DNA of 64,000 nucleotides, taken from contig AP017424.1 of assembly GCA_002355495.1 (NCBI GenBank), positions 4,219,501-4,283,500 on the forward strand. The letters are read 5' to 3'. Shown here piece by piece: positions 43,311-51,753 of the stretch; the first letter of the stretch is position 1, and every line of letters begins with the position of its first letter. Position numbers and translations under genes: made by a program. The stretch is from Streptomyces laurentii. Its GTDB lineage: Bacteria > Actinomycetota > Actinomycetes > Streptomycetales > Streptomycetaceae. The notes under the pieces were generated by a model. That model saw nothing but the letters and a program-made list of their open reading frames with translations, searched no databases and was not told the DNA's origin.

Positions 43311-43574
43311 GGCCGGCGGCTCGTGCGTCCGAGGCGGGGATTTCTGCGTCACGGCGTCATCAGCGTCATATGGGCTTCTGACCCGTGGTTCTCGGTGACG
43401 CAAGGGGCGATGGCCTGTGTCACCCGTGACGGAGCGTCCGTCACCGCGTGACGCAGGTGACGAACGGTGGGCGGCGGCAAGCCGCCGAAGAGCAAGAGGA
43501 GCCGTACCGGGGCCAGAGGTTCCCTGCAGATATTGCCGCAGATCTCACCGGAGCCCGCTCGTAATGTGAGCAGC

Positions 43575-43838
43575 ATGATTGATCACGATGTCGAAGACGT
43601 GGGCTGGGAACTCATCGGGTGGGACGGCGATGAGGCTGCGGCCCATGTCACCAGTCTGACGCGGGACGAGATCTTGAGTCTCCACACGCTCTTTCCGGAG
43701 CGTGGGGAGGATGAGCTCCTCGCCACTGCCGTGTATCCGGTCGTGCCTGAGCGCTACGCGGCCATGCGGGCCGCAGTTCCTCGGCTGGAGTTCAAGGCTG
43801 ACCTTGATTACCAGCTCGGTGGATTCCGCCTGCCGTAG
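43575..43838 (+). CDS. Hypothetical protein in the lower-GC patch
   Basis: An 87-residue acidic protein beginning MIDHDVEDVGWELIGWDGDEA, with no signal peptide or membrane helix and no recognised motif. Third-position GC is weaker than in the neighbouring core genes, consistent with acquired DNA. TAATGT at 43560-43565 is a possible -10 box and the ATG follows shortly. It is the first of three orphan ORFs downstream of the integrase relic. Function unknown; small immunity-type proteins often look like this, but that is only a guess. Confidence 0.6.
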   Translation: MIDHDVEDVGWELIGWDGDEAAAHVTSLTRDEILSLHTLFPERGEDELLATAVYPVVPERYAAMRAAVPRLEFKADLDYQLGGFRLP

Positions 43839-44227
43839 CTCCGGTGACCGGACCGGCCTGAAGCAGTTCCCGCTGTTCGTCCTGCGGGGGCTTGGGGCGG
43901 GTCGTCTCGATGTCAGGGGGCGGCGCGGGTGCGGCCCCGGTCGACGAGGAGGCCGCGAGGCGGTCGGAGCGGATCCTGCCGCCGGCGGGCCACCTCTTGG
44001 GCAGAGGGCGAAAGTCCTCGCCGGTGTAGAGCTGGGTGAGTTGTGCAGCCACTCGGCGGACGCCAACCGGATCCCGACTCCCGGGTCCTTGCCGGCGGCG
44101 TCCTTCAGGACGGGGGGCTTCGACATCTACGGGTTGCGTCAACGGGGTCGGTTGGGCGAGGGCGGCCACGAGCGGGTGGAGCGAGATACGGATGCTCGCT
44201 CCCAGGCCCGGCAGGCAGGATCACGCC
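43839..44227. other. Gene-poor stretch inside the tRNA-Thr island relic
   Basis: A 389-base stretch without a convincing gene. Minus-strand frames contain pieces with plausible protein character (VRRVAAQLTQLYTGEDFRPL followed by PKRWPAGG at about 43980-44070; SKPPVLKDAAGKDPGVGIRL at about 44060-44125), which look like the shifted remains of one or two degraded genes. AGGCAGGA just before 44228 is the ribosome binding site of the next ORF. Confidence 0.5.
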
Positions 44228-44680
44228 ATGTCGACCGACGTCAGTGGATTGATCGAGTGCCGTCCGGGGGCCCGGCTGTGGGGTCTGGACGATGAGGACA
44301 CGGTCTGGGAAGCGGGCATCGACCTCTTCCTGCTGAACAGGGGCAACGCCTATGACGGCCTGGCCTGCCTCTTCGGGATTCGCAACTCCTCCGGTTTCCG
44401 TCCGCTTACTGAGGACCGCGGCTTTCCGGGGGACGCGTCGGAAGGGTTGCGTCGTGAGTTCGCCGACTGCGGCGGCCACGACTGCGTGTACGGGACGACC
44501 TGGGTGACCTGGGCCGAGCTGTCCGCCACCGACTGGCAGGAGACGGACGCCTCCGGCACACGAAGCCGGGCGTCGGTCGCGGGTACCGACACAGACTGGG
44601 GTCGAGTCTGGAGCGTCATGCGCATCCTCAGTGAAGTCCACGGCGCGGAGAACGTGCGTCTCGTCGTCTGGTTCCACTGA
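44228..44680 (+). CDS. Hypothetical cytoplasmic protein
   Basis: A 150-residue acidic, Trp-rich protein: PGARLWGLDDEDTVWEAGID, LLNRGNAYDGLACLFGI, GTTWVTWAELSATDW and a C-terminal NVRLVVWFH. The repeated Trp and acidic loops resemble SUKH-like or immunity proteins of polymorphic toxin systems, but no family is firmly recognised. AGGCAGGA lies 7 bases before the ATG. Codon bias is less GC-rich than flanking core genes. It lies in the patch behind the tRNA-Thr integrase relic. Confidence 0.65.
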   Translation: MSTDVSGLIECRPGARLWGLDDEDTVWEAGIDLFLLNRGNAYDGLACLFGIRNSSGFRPLTEDRGFPGDASEGLRREFADCGGHDCVYGTTWVTWAELSATDWQETDASGTRSRASVAGTDTDWGRVWSVMRILSEVHGAENVRLVVWFH

Positions 44681-44955
44681 CTCAACCCCGTGCTCAAGAT
44701 GGTGTCGAGCCAGACCAGCGTCCAGCAGGGGCACGCACCTACCTCGGTGGAGGTGGTGCCGGTCGTCGAGGTGCACTGCCGCTACGGCTGATCCCCCGGG
44801 CGCCACGGACAAGGTGGAGTACCCCGTTCCGGGCACGACCGTACTGGTAGGTGAATGCCAGGCCGGACGTTGGCATCGCGGGCTGCCGGGTGACCGCACA
44901 GCCCGACTCCGACGAGCCCGAAGACGAGGCTGTCCCGATCAAGCTGGTGCTCGCC

Positions 44956-45423
44956 TCAGCTCCGCAGGTCCGGCCAGCCGTCCCTGTTGGAGTAGCTCTC
45001 GAAGCAGTACCGGGTCGAGCGGTCCCACTCCTCGCCGGTGGCCAGCTTGTACGCCTTGTCCGGCACGTACAGCAGCCACTCGCCGTCACGCTCGCTTGAG
45101 GTGTACGGCGCGAACTTGTCGACGTCGAAGAAGACGCTCTCCCACACAGCCCGACCCGCGGCCACCACCGCGCAGCGCGCGTACAGGAACACGTCGGACG
45201 ACTGAGGGAACGGACTGCCGAACCGGGCCGTCAGGTCGATTACGGGCAGGGTGCCGAACTTCTCCTGGTCCAAGCGGTAGAGCGCCTCGGCGTGACGCTC
45301 CGCGAAACCGACGATGTCGGCGATCGGACGGTGGCTCAGTTCCTCAGCGAGGCGGTGGCAGCTCTCTTGGGTGGCTTCGCCGTTCAGGGTGGCTGTCAGC
45401 GCCCAGAAGTCGGCCCATGTCAT
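44956..45423 (-). CDS. DUF4240 domain-containing protein
   Basis: A 155-residue protein with the DUF4240 pattern: start MTWADFWALTATL, then LSHRPIADIVGFAERHAEALYRLDQ, FLYARCAVVAAGRAVWESVF, and YVPDKAYKLATGEEW near the end. These proteins are common on actinobacterial accessory DNA and are suspected immunity or regulatory factors; function is unproven. The ATG at 45423 is used, and a GTG two codons earlier is possible. No partner toxin gene is visible. The 275 bases between this gene and 44680 contain nothing clear. Confidence 0.72.
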   Translation of the reverse strand: MTWADFWALTATLNGEATQESCHRLAEELSHRPIADIVGFAERHAEALYRLDQEKFGTLPVIDLTARFGSPFPQSSDVFLYARCAVVAAGRAVWESVFFDVDKFAPYTSSERDGEWLLYVPDKAYKLATGEEWDRSTRYCFESYSNRDGWPDLRS

Positions 45424-45678
45424 ATTCACGGGCGCAGGATGGCAGGACGGTCTGACATCCACGGCTGACATCAACGACCGTGGACAGCAGCAGCCGCGCC
45501 CGGCCGGCCCCGGACAGCCCGCCCCGGGCCTGGCGGCGTGTCCCGCCGGTCTGTGGGCCGGTGTTTCACCGGCTCTCTTCGGATTTGTGTCCCGGTACGT
45601 ACCGGGGTCCGGGACACTTGTGCGTTACGGGGGCGGGGCGCGGGGCGTGTGGGGTGTGTCGAGGGAGGGGTGCGGCGG

Positions 45679-46653
45679 ATGAGTAGGCGTTCGAGTGGGC
45701 TGATCGGCGTGTGGGCCGAGGCGCAGCGGGCGGCGCAGCGTGAGCGGGAGGGGCGGCAGCGGGCCGTGCTGCGGCAGCAGCAGGACGCGGAGCGGGCGCG
45801 GCGGGCGCATGAGCGTGACGTGGCGCGGATGCAGCGGGAGCAGCGGGCGGAGTACCGGCGGCAGCGGGACGCGGACGCGCTCCGGCGGACGCGGGAGTTG
45901 GACGAGCGGGTGGCGGCGCTGGAGGGCCTGCTGGCCTCGGGGTGCCGGAGTGTGCCGCCGGTGGTGGATTCCTTGCGGCAGCGGGAGGAAGTGGCGCCGT
46001 TCGATCCGGGGCCGCTCGGTCAGCCGGTGCTGATGCCCGATGAGCGGAACTATCAGGCGCGGGCCGGCTGGGGCGGTCAGCGGGAGGCGCGGGCGCGGTT
46101 CGAGCAGGACTGGTACGCGGTGCAGGCGGCTGAGGGGCGGCGGCTGGAGCAGTTGGCGGCGTACCGGCGGCAGTACGACGAGTGGGCGGCGGCCCGGCTG
46201 GCGGAGATACGGCAGCACAACAGCGGGCTCGCCGGGATGGCGGAGGCGCTGCGGTCGGGTGATCCGGAGACGGTGGTCGAGTACTTCTCCGCGGTGCTGT
46301 ACGCGTCGACGGCGTGGCCGGAGGGCTTCCCGCGGCAGGTGTCGGCGGCGTACGACCGGGGTGCGCGGGCGCTGGTGCTCGACTGGGATCTGCCGGGGTA
46401 CGACGTGGTGCCGGACGTGAAGGGCGTCAAGTACCTGCCGAGTACGGATCAGGAGAAGGAGGTGGAGCGGCCGGTGACCCAGCGCCGGGCGCTCTACCGG
46501 GGCGTACTGGCGCAGTGTGTGCTGCTCGCGGTGCGCGAGCTCTTCGTGGCCGACGGCTTCGGGTCGGCCGGGGCCGGGTCGGACGGCTTCGGTTCGGACG
46601 GTTTCGGGTCGGCCGGGGCGGCGGGGGCCGGGCGCTGGACCGGGTGGTGCTGA
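45679..46653 (+). CDS. N-terminal half of a frameshifted Mrr-nuclease/TerD fusion
   Basis: This frame encodes a 324-residue product from an ATG with GAGGGAGGGG 8 bases upstream. Residues 10-75 form an Arg/Gln/Glu-rich coiled coil (RQQQDAERARRAHERDVARM); a helical domain with EIRQHNSGLAGMAEALRSGD and DWDLPGYDVVPDVKGVKYLP follows. It ends ELFVADGFG and then runs through 15-bp imperfect repeats (GACGGCTTCGGGTCG-like, 46551-46620) before an early stop. The continuation is found in the +2 frame from 46632, so one ancestral gene of about 710 codons is interrupted here. Confidence 0.75.
   Translation: MSRRSSGLIGVWAEAQRAAQREREGRQRAVLRQQQDAERARRAHERDVARMQREQRAEYRRQRDADALRRTRELDERVAALEGLLASGCRSVPPVVDSLRQREEVAPFDPGPLGQPVLMPDERNYQARAGWGGQREARARFEQDWYAVQAAEGRRLEQLAAYRRQYDEWAAARLAEIRQHNSGLAGMAEALRSGDPETVVEYFSAVLYASTAWPEGFPRQVSAAYDRGARALVLDWDLPGYDVVPDVKGVKYLPSTDQEKEVERPVTQRRALYRGVLAQCVLLAVRELFVADGFGSAGAGSDGFGSDGFGSAGAAGAGRWTGWC
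46551..46625 (+). repeat. Imperfect 15-bp repeats at the frameshift junction
   Basis: About five units of the types GACGGCTTCGGGTCG and GCCGGGGCCGGGTCG encode DGFGS/AGAGS repeats. The reading frame changes just after this tract, so slippage in it is the likely cause. Confidence 0.8.
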
Positions 46654-47819
46654 ACGGGTTCGTCGAGGGCGTGGATCCAGCGACGGGTGTGCCGGGCCGG
46701 ATATGCGTGGCGTCGGTCGCGGTGGACCGGCCGGCGTTCGACGGGCTGAACCTGGAACTGGTCGGCGCCGTGGAGTGCGTGACGGGGCCGCTGGCGGGCC
46801 GCCTGTCGGCGAAGCCGGAGGAGCGCGTCGCGGTGACGCCGCTGCTGGCACCCGAGCAGGTGGGCGCGGGCGTGGTGTCGCACGGCGACGGCGAGGAGCC
46901 GGATCTGCTGGCGATGGACCCGATCGCGTTCGAGCACCTGGTGGCCGAGCTGTTCCGGGCGCGCGGGCTGCAGGCGGTGACCACGCAGCGGTCGAACGAC
47001 GGCGGCGTGGACGTACAGGCGCTGGATCCGGATCCGATCAGCGGCGGCTCGATCGTGGTGCAGGTGAAGCGGTACCGGAACACGGTGCCGCCGAGCGCGG
47101 TACGCGATCTGTTCGGGACGGTGCAGGACGCCGGGGCCAACAAGGGCGTCCTGGTGACGACGTCGAGGTTCGGCCCCGGCTCGTACGCCTTCGCCAACGG
47201 CAAGCCGCTCACGCTGATCGCGGGGACGGAACTGGTGGAGCTGCTGCGGCAGCACGGGCTGCGGGGGCGGCTCGGTACGGGCGAGCCGGCCCCCACGCTG
47301 GTGCAGCCGGTGGCGGCGCCGGTCGAGGCGGACGAGGGCTTCAACCTGCTCGGCATGGTGTGGACCGGGTCGGTCGCGCTCGACGTGTGCGCGCTGGTGT
47401 GCGCGGGCAGCCGGGTGCTCGCGGACGACTGGTTCGTGTTCTTCAACAACCCGGCGACGCCGGACGGTTCGGTGGCGATGGTGACGCCGCCGCCCGGCGA
47501 CAAGGCGGCGGTACGGGTCGGGTTCGACGCGCTGCCGGCCGGCGCCGACCGGCTGGTCCTGGTCGCGGCGGTGGATCCGGAGGTGAACCCGGACGCCGAC
47601 CTGGCCGGGTTCGTGGACGCGGGGATCGTGCTGCGCGACGACGCGGGCGCGGAGCTGGACCGGCTGGAGGTGTCGGACGGACGGCCGGGTGAGACGGCGC
47701 TGGTCCTCGGGTCGTTCCGGCGCCGGGCGGGCGGCGACTGGGACTTCGTACTCGGCGGGAAGGGGTACACGGGCGGGCTCGCGCAGCTCGTGGGGGACTT
47801 CGGCATCGAAGTGGAGTGA
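46632..47819 (+). CDS. C-terminal half of the Mrr-nuclease/TerD fusion
   Basis: This frame resumes as ALDRVVLNGFVEGVDPATG. It contains an Mrr-like restriction endonuclease domain: MDPIAFEHLVAELFRARGLQ, then the PD-(D/E)xK core NDGGVDV ... IVVQVKRY and VLVTTSRFGPGSYAFA. A C-terminal TerD domain (about residues 235-390) has FNLLGMVWTGSVALDVCA, DDWFVFFNNPATPDGS and FRRAGGDWDFVLGGKGY-type strands. Nuclease-TerD fusions fit the proposed link of Ter proteins to DNA-targeted stress defence. No independent start with a ribosome binding site is evident, so this half is probably not made unless the frame is restored. Confidence 0.75.
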   Translation, partial: ALDRVVLNGFVEGVDPATGVPGRICVASVAVDRPAFDGLNLELVGAVECVTGPLAGRLSAKPEERVAVTPLLAPEQVGAGVVSHGDGEEPDLLAMDPIAFEHLVAELFRARGLQAVTTQRSNDGGVDVQALDPDPISGGSIVVQVKRYRNTVPPSAVRDLFGTVQDAGANKGVLVTTSRFGPGSYAFANGKPLTLIAGTELVELLRQHGLRGRLGTGEPAPTLVQPVAAPVEADEGFNLLGMVWTGSVALDVCALVCAGSRVLADDWFVFFNNPATPDGSVAMVTPPPGDKAAVRVGFDALPAGADRLVLVAAVDPEVNPDADLAGFVDAGIVLRDDAGAELDRLEVSDGRPGETALVLGSFRRRAGGDWDFVLGGKGYTGGLAQLVGDFGIEVE

Positions 47820-47945
47820 GCCGGGCGGAGGCGCGGTGCGCGACGAGGAGAGCCGCGCGAGCCCCGCGCCCGGGCGGCCCGCGGAAGCACCGTGCCCCAC
47901 CGGACTCCGACCGGTGGGGCGGCGGTGCGCCAGCGCCCCGAGAGG

Positions 47946-49367
47946 TCAGCGGCCCGAGAGGCGGTTCGCGACGGTCGCGATGCGGTCCGTGGCGGTCGTA
48001 CGGGACGTGGCCTCGCGGCGGTCCGCGGCGCGGAAGGCCGCGTACATGGTCTGCACGCCGAGCCAGCGCAGCGGCTCCGGCTCCCACTTGCGGACGCGGT
48101 GGTTCACCCAGGGCAGGGCGGTCAGTTCGGTCGGTCCGGTCTGTCCGGAGTCCTGCTGGATGAGGTCGCGCAGGGTGCGGGCGGCGAGGTTGGTGGTGGC
48201 GACGCCGGAGCCGACGTAGCCGCCCGCCCAGCCGAGGCCGGTGGAGCGGTCGAGGGTGACGGTGGCGCACCAGTCGCGCGGCACGCCGAGGACGCCGGAC
48301 CAGGCGTGGGCGATGCCGACGCCCGCGAGCTGCGGGAAGAAGCGGACCAGGATGTCGCGGAGGGCGTCGACGGTCTGCGGCTGGGTGCGGCCGTCGTTGT
48401 CGGTGCGCGAGCCGTAGCGGTACGGGACGCCCCGGCCGCCGAGCGCGATGCGGCCGTCGGCGGTGCGCTGGGCGTACATGTAGGCGTGGGCCATGTCGCC
48501 GAGGGTCTCCAGGCCGTCCCAGCCGATGGAGTCCCACTGGGCGTCGGTGAGCGGCTCGGTGGCGATCATCGAGGAGTTCATCGGGAGCCAGGTGCGGCGC
48601 TGGCCGGAGAGGGACGCGGTGAAGCCCTCGGTACAGCGCAGGACGTACGGCGCGCGGACGGTGCCGTACGGGGTGACTGCGTGCTTCGGGCGGATCTCGG
48701 TGACGGGCGTGGACTCGTGGATCGTGACGCCGAGCGCTTCGACGGTGGCGGCGAGGCCCTTGACGAGCTTGACGGGGTGGAGGCGGGCGCCGTGCGGGGT
48801 CCAGCTGGAGCCGACGGCGCCGGTGACGCGGACGCGGGCGGCGGTCTCGCGGGCGCCGTACAGCTCGCGGTCCTTCTCGCCGAAGGCGGCCTCGACGGTG
48901 TGGAAGTCCCGGAGGCGGGCGAGCTGGGCGGGGGAGAGGGCGACTTCGAGGACGCCGCCGCGGTGGATGTCGGCGTCGATGCCCTCGGCGGCGCAGACGT
49001 CGACGACCTCGGTGACGGTGTCGTTCATGGCCTGCTGGAGGCGGACGGCGGCGTCGTGGCCGTGCAGGCGGGCGTAGCGGTCGCGGCCGGCGATGCCGTT
49101 GTAGAGCCAGCCGCCGTTGCGGCCGGAGGCGCCGTAGCCGCAGAAGGAGGCTTCGAGGACGGTGATGTCGAGGAAGGGGACGGCCTTCTTGAGGTAGTAC
49201 GCGGTCCAGAGGCCGGTGTAGCCGCCGCCGACGATGCAGACGTCGGCGGTGGTGTCGCCGGGCAGCGGTTCGCGGGGCGCGGAGGCGCCTTCCTGCGCGT
49301 ACCAGAACGATATGCCGCCGTTGACCGTGCCGTTGGCCGTGCCGTTGGCCGTGCTGCGCGTGCTCAT
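47946..49367 (-). CDS. FAD-dependent amine oxidase (DAO / PuuB-like)
   Basis: A 473-residue flavoenzyme of the D-amino-acid-oxidase fold, closest in layout to gamma-glutamylputrescine oxidases. FAD-binding ADVCIVGGGYTGLWTAYYLKK lies near residue 41, with ASFCGYGASGRNGGWLYNG as the usual substrate-domain motif and GRIALGGRGVPYRYGSR and GWAGGYVGSGVATTNLAART near the C-terminus. It would oxidise an amine to an aldehyde with H2O2 release. The first 20 residues carry NGTANGTVNG repeats and are probably disordered. It stands alone, divergent from the kinase-like gene. Confidence 0.86.
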   Translation of the reverse strand: MSTRSTANGTANGTVNGGISFWYAQEGASAPREPLPGDTTADVCIVGGGYTGLWTAYYLKKAVPFLDITVLEASFCGYGASGRNGGWLYNGIAGRDRYARLHGHDAAVRLQQAMNDTVTEVVDVCAAEGIDADIHRGGVLEVALSPAQLARLRDFHTVEAAFGEKDRELYGARETAARVRVTGAVGSSWTPHGARLHPVKLVKGLAATVEALGVTIHESTPVTEIRPKHAVTPYGTVRAPYVLRCTEGFTASLSGQRRTWLPMNSSMIATEPLTDAQWDSIGWDGLETLGDMAHAYMYAQRTADGRIALGGRGVPYRYGSRTDNDGRTQPQTVDALRDILVRFFPQLAGVGIAHAWSGVLGVPRDWCATVTLDRSTGLGWAGGYVGSGVATTNLAARTLRDLIQQDSGQTGPTELTALPWVNHRVRKWEPEPLRWLGVQTMYAAFRAADRREATSRTTATDRIATVANRLSGR

Positions 49368-49538
49368 CTTCCATCCCTCTTCCGGGTGCGTGGGCGGGAG
49401 GTTACCCGGGGCCCGGGGCCGGTGGATACGGCTGATTCCGGGGAGCGGGTGGGGAGCTTCGGGGGTGCGGATTTCGTTGTCCCGGTGGATGGGTTCCCAG
49501 GGGGTTCACGAGCCGTGTGAGGAAGGGGAGTTGATCGG

Positions 49539-50450
49539 ATGATCGAGGTTCCGGCGGCGCTGGCGGCGTCCCAGGAGAAGTACAACGGTGCGGCGGGGCG
49601 GGCGTTCATCGCGGCGCTGCCGCGCCGGGCGGAGGAATTCGTCGAGCGGTGGGGGCTGCGGGTGACGGGGCCCTCGATGCACGGGGTGGCGTCGCTGGTG
49701 CTGCCCGTGGAAGTACGGACGGAGGGGATCGCGGCGGCGGTCAAGTTCCAGCTGCTCGACGAGGAGAGCGAGGGCGAGCCGGTCGCGTTGCGCGCGTGGG
49801 GCGGGAACGGGGCGGTCCGACTTCTGGCATATGACGACCCGACGGGCACCATGCTGCTGGAACGGGCGGACGAGAAGCGGCACTTGTCGACGCTCACGGA
49901 CGCGCGCGAGGCGGTACGGATCCTCGCGGACGTCCTCGCCCGGCTGGTCGCCCTGCCCGCGCCGGCCGGGCTGCGCGGCCTCGGGGACATCGCCGCGGCG
50001 ATGCTCGCGCGGACGCCGGAGGCCGCGGCGGGCCTCGCGGACCCGGCGGAGGCGGCGCTGCTGCGGGACTGCGCGTCGGCCGTACGGGAGGTGGTGGGCG
50101 AACCGGGCGACCGGCTGCTCCACTGGGACCTGCACTCCGACAACATCCTGGCCTCCGCGCGCGAGCCCTGGCTGGCCATCGACCCCAAGCCGCTGGCCGG
50201 CGACCCCGGCTTCGACCTGCTGCCGGCGCTGACGAGCCCGTGGGACCCGGGCCCCCTTCCGGACCCGGCCGAGACCCGGTGGCGTTTCGACCTGCTGACC
50301 GAACGCCTCGGTCTGGACCGGGCCCGGGCGCGCGCCTGGACGCTCGGCCGGGTGCTGCAGAACGGGCTCTGGGATGTCGAGGACGGGGCCGCCGCGCTCG
50401 ACCCGGCGCAGGTGTCCATCGCGCGAAACATGCTGGCCAGGGCGGGGTGA
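49539..50450 (+). CDS. APH(6)-like phosphotransferase (streptomycin/hydroxyurea kinase family)
   Basis: A 303-residue antibiotic kinase-like protein. The catalytic loop RLLHWDLHSDNILAS (near residue 190) and AIDPKPLAGDPGFDL are the signatures of the APH_6_hur family, which includes streptomycin 6-kinase and hydroxyurea phosphotransferase. The N-terminal lobe has AAAVKFQLLDEESEGEPVAL as ATP-binding strand and helix. It may give low-level aminoglycoside tolerance; many homologues have no tested substrate. The ATG has GGGGAG upstream. A GNAT gene follows after 19 bases. Confidence 0.88.
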   Translation: MIEVPAALAASQEKYNGAAGRAFIAALPRRAEEFVERWGLRVTGPSMHGVASLVLPVEVRTEGIAAAVKFQLLDEESEGEPVALRAWGGNGAVRLLAYDDPTGTMLLERADEKRHLSTLTDAREAVRILADVLARLVALPAPAGLRGLGDIAAAMLARTPEAAAGLADPAEAALLRDCASAVREVVGEPGDRLLHWDLHSDNILASAREPWLAIDPKPLAGDPGFDLLPALTSPWDPGPLPDPAETRWRFDLLTERLGLDRARARAWTLGRVLQNGLWDVEDGAAALDPAQVSIARNMLARAG

Positions 50451-50469
50451 GGGAGTGCAGTCTGTCCCC

Positions 50470-50958
50470 ATGATCCGTACCGCCACGCCTGCCGACGTCC
50501 CCGTCATCCACGACATGATCTGCGATCTCGCCGCGTACGAGAAGGCGCTGCACGAGGTCCGTGCCACGCCGGAACAGCTGCGGGAGGCCCTCTTCGGAGA
50601 GCACCCGGCCGCGTTCGCGCACATCGCCGAGACCGACACGGGCGAGGTCGCCGGCTTCGCGCTGTGGTTCCTCAACTTCTCGACCTGGCGTGGGGTGCAC
50701 GGCATCTACCTGGAGGACCTGTACGTCCGTCCGGAGCTGCGCGGCGGCGGTCACGGCAAGGCGCTGCTGACGGAGCTGGCGCGGATCTGCGGGGAGCGCG
50801 GGTACGAGCGGCTGGAGTGGTCGGTCCTGAACTGGAACGCGCTGTCGATCGCCTTCTACGAGTCCCTGGGTGCCCGCCCGCAGGACGAGTGGACGGTCTA
50901 CCGGCTGACGGACGACGCGCTGGCCTCGCTGGGCGCGGGAGCCGGCGCGGTCGCGTAG
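50470..50958 (+). CDS. GNAT family N-acetyltransferase (diamine acetyltransferase-like)
   Basis: A 162-residue acetyltransferase similar to the SSAT/PaiA-like group: MIRTATPADVPVIHDMICDLAAYE at the start, FALWFLNFSTWRGVHGIYLEDL, then YVRPELRGGGHGKALLTELA (acetyl-CoA loop) and WNALSIAFYESLGARPQDEW. The polyamine or thialysine type substrate is inferred from these motifs only. It lies 19 bases after the APH(6)-like gene on the same strand and probably shares its transcript. A strong hairpin follows 119 bases later. Confidence 0.87.
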   Translation: MIRTATPADVPVIHDMICDLAAYEKALHEVRATPEQLREALFGEHPAAFAHIAETDTGEVAGFALWFLNFSTWRGVHGIYLEDLYVRPELRGGGHGKALLTELARICGERGYERLEWSVLNWNALSIAFYESLGARPQDEWTVYRLTDDALASLGAGAGAVA

Positions 50959-51077
50959 CGGCGGTTGTAGAGGGGGCGTGAGGGTCTTTCCCGGGCCGGA
51001 GCCGGCCGTATGACGGTCTGATCCCGACGCCCCGACGCCCCACGGCTAGGCTGGTCTGCCGGCCGCCGGCCGTTCCC

Positions 51078-51110
51078 AGGAGCTCGTTCACATGACGTGG
51101 ACGGGCTCCT
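51078..51110. terminator. Hairpin terminator between convergent genes
   Basis: AGGAGCTCGTTCAC, loop ATGAC, GTGGACGGGCTCCT: a 14-bp stem with two G-U pairs, followed by TTTCGCG. Confidence 0.88.
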
Positions 51111-51165
51111 TTCGCGTTCCCGGGCGCGGGGGATCCGGAGCCCGGACGGCGCGGTGCGGCGCCGC

Positions 51166-51684
51166 CTACGGCTTGCGGGCGGGGCGGTCGGCGCGTACCG
51201 ACCGATAGCCGGGGTGGACGCCCGGAGCGAGCCCCTGCTGTTCGGCCAGGCGTCCGAGCAGCGTGGTCAGCTGCCGGTGTTCGTCGGGGGAGAGCGCCTG
51301 GCAGATCTGCTGCTCGTGCGCCGCTCCCGCCTCGCGCAGCCGGGCCAGCATCTCCCGGCCGGCGTCGCTCAGGTCGAGCGCGTACAGGCGCCGGTCGTCG
51401 GGGTTCCGGTGGCGCTCGATGAGGCCGCGTTCCTCCAGGCCGTCGGCGAAGGCCACGAAGCGGCTCGGCGGCATGCCGAGGGCGTCGGCGAGTTCGCGCT
51501 GGCTGCGGCCGGGGGTCTGGGCGAGCAGGCGCAGGAGCCCCGCCTGCGCGGGAGTCAGGTCGAGGGCGGCGATCCGCTCGGCGAACCGCTGGGCCGCGTG
51601 GGCTCCCAGCTGGGCCAGCAGGAAGGCCGCGCCGCCGCGGAACGCGGGGCTCTTGTCCTCGGGGCTGCTGCTCATGGCGGACAT
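51166..51684 (-). CDS. MarR family transcriptional regulator
   Basis: A 172-residue winged-helix regulator. The DNA-binding core is LTPAQAGLLRLLAQTPGRSQ followed by RELADALGMPPSRFVAFADGLEERG, with wing IERHRNPDDRRLYALDLSDAG; flanking helices form the dimer interface. The ATG at 51684 is used, and 51675 is possible. It is divergent from a membrane-protein gene with only 69 bases between starts, a classic arrangement in which MarR represses both. The short intergenic region is AT-rich and holds the promoter at 51694-51723. Confidence 0.9.
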   Translation of the reverse strand: MSAMSSSPEDKSPAFRGGAAFLLAQLGAHAAQRFAERIAALDLTPAQAGLLRLLAQTPGRSQRELADALGMPPSRFVAFADGLEERGLIERHRNPDDRRLYALDLSDAGREMLARLREAGAAHEQQICQALSPDEHRQLTTLLGRLAEQQGLAPGVHPGYRSVRADRPARKP

Positions 51685-51693
51685 CGTACACGT

Positions 51694-51723
51694 TTGACAA
51701 TCGTTCCAACTTGTAATCATTAT
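51694..51723 (+). promoter_or_regulatory. Promoter of the membrane-protein gene, MarR control region
   Basis: TTGACA (51694-51699), 18-base spacer, CATTAT (51718-51723). The region is unusually AT-rich for this genome. A MarR operator is expected here, but no perfect palindrome was found. Confidence 0.6.
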
Positions 51724-51753
51724 CTTGGGTACATCGATAACCCGGGAGAAGTC

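Noticed and set aside
43116..43403. Intact 95-residue protein next to tRNA-Thr
   Set aside because: The frame merges two integrase pieces out of phase, lacks the catalytic Tyr and has no start signal, so it is treated as a pseudogene remnant.
45679..47819. Programmed ribosomal frameshift as the default explanation
   Set aside because: No slippery heptamer with a downstream structure could be recognised, and the junction lies in an unstable repeat tract, so mutation or sequencing error is simpler. Kept as an open test in the findings.
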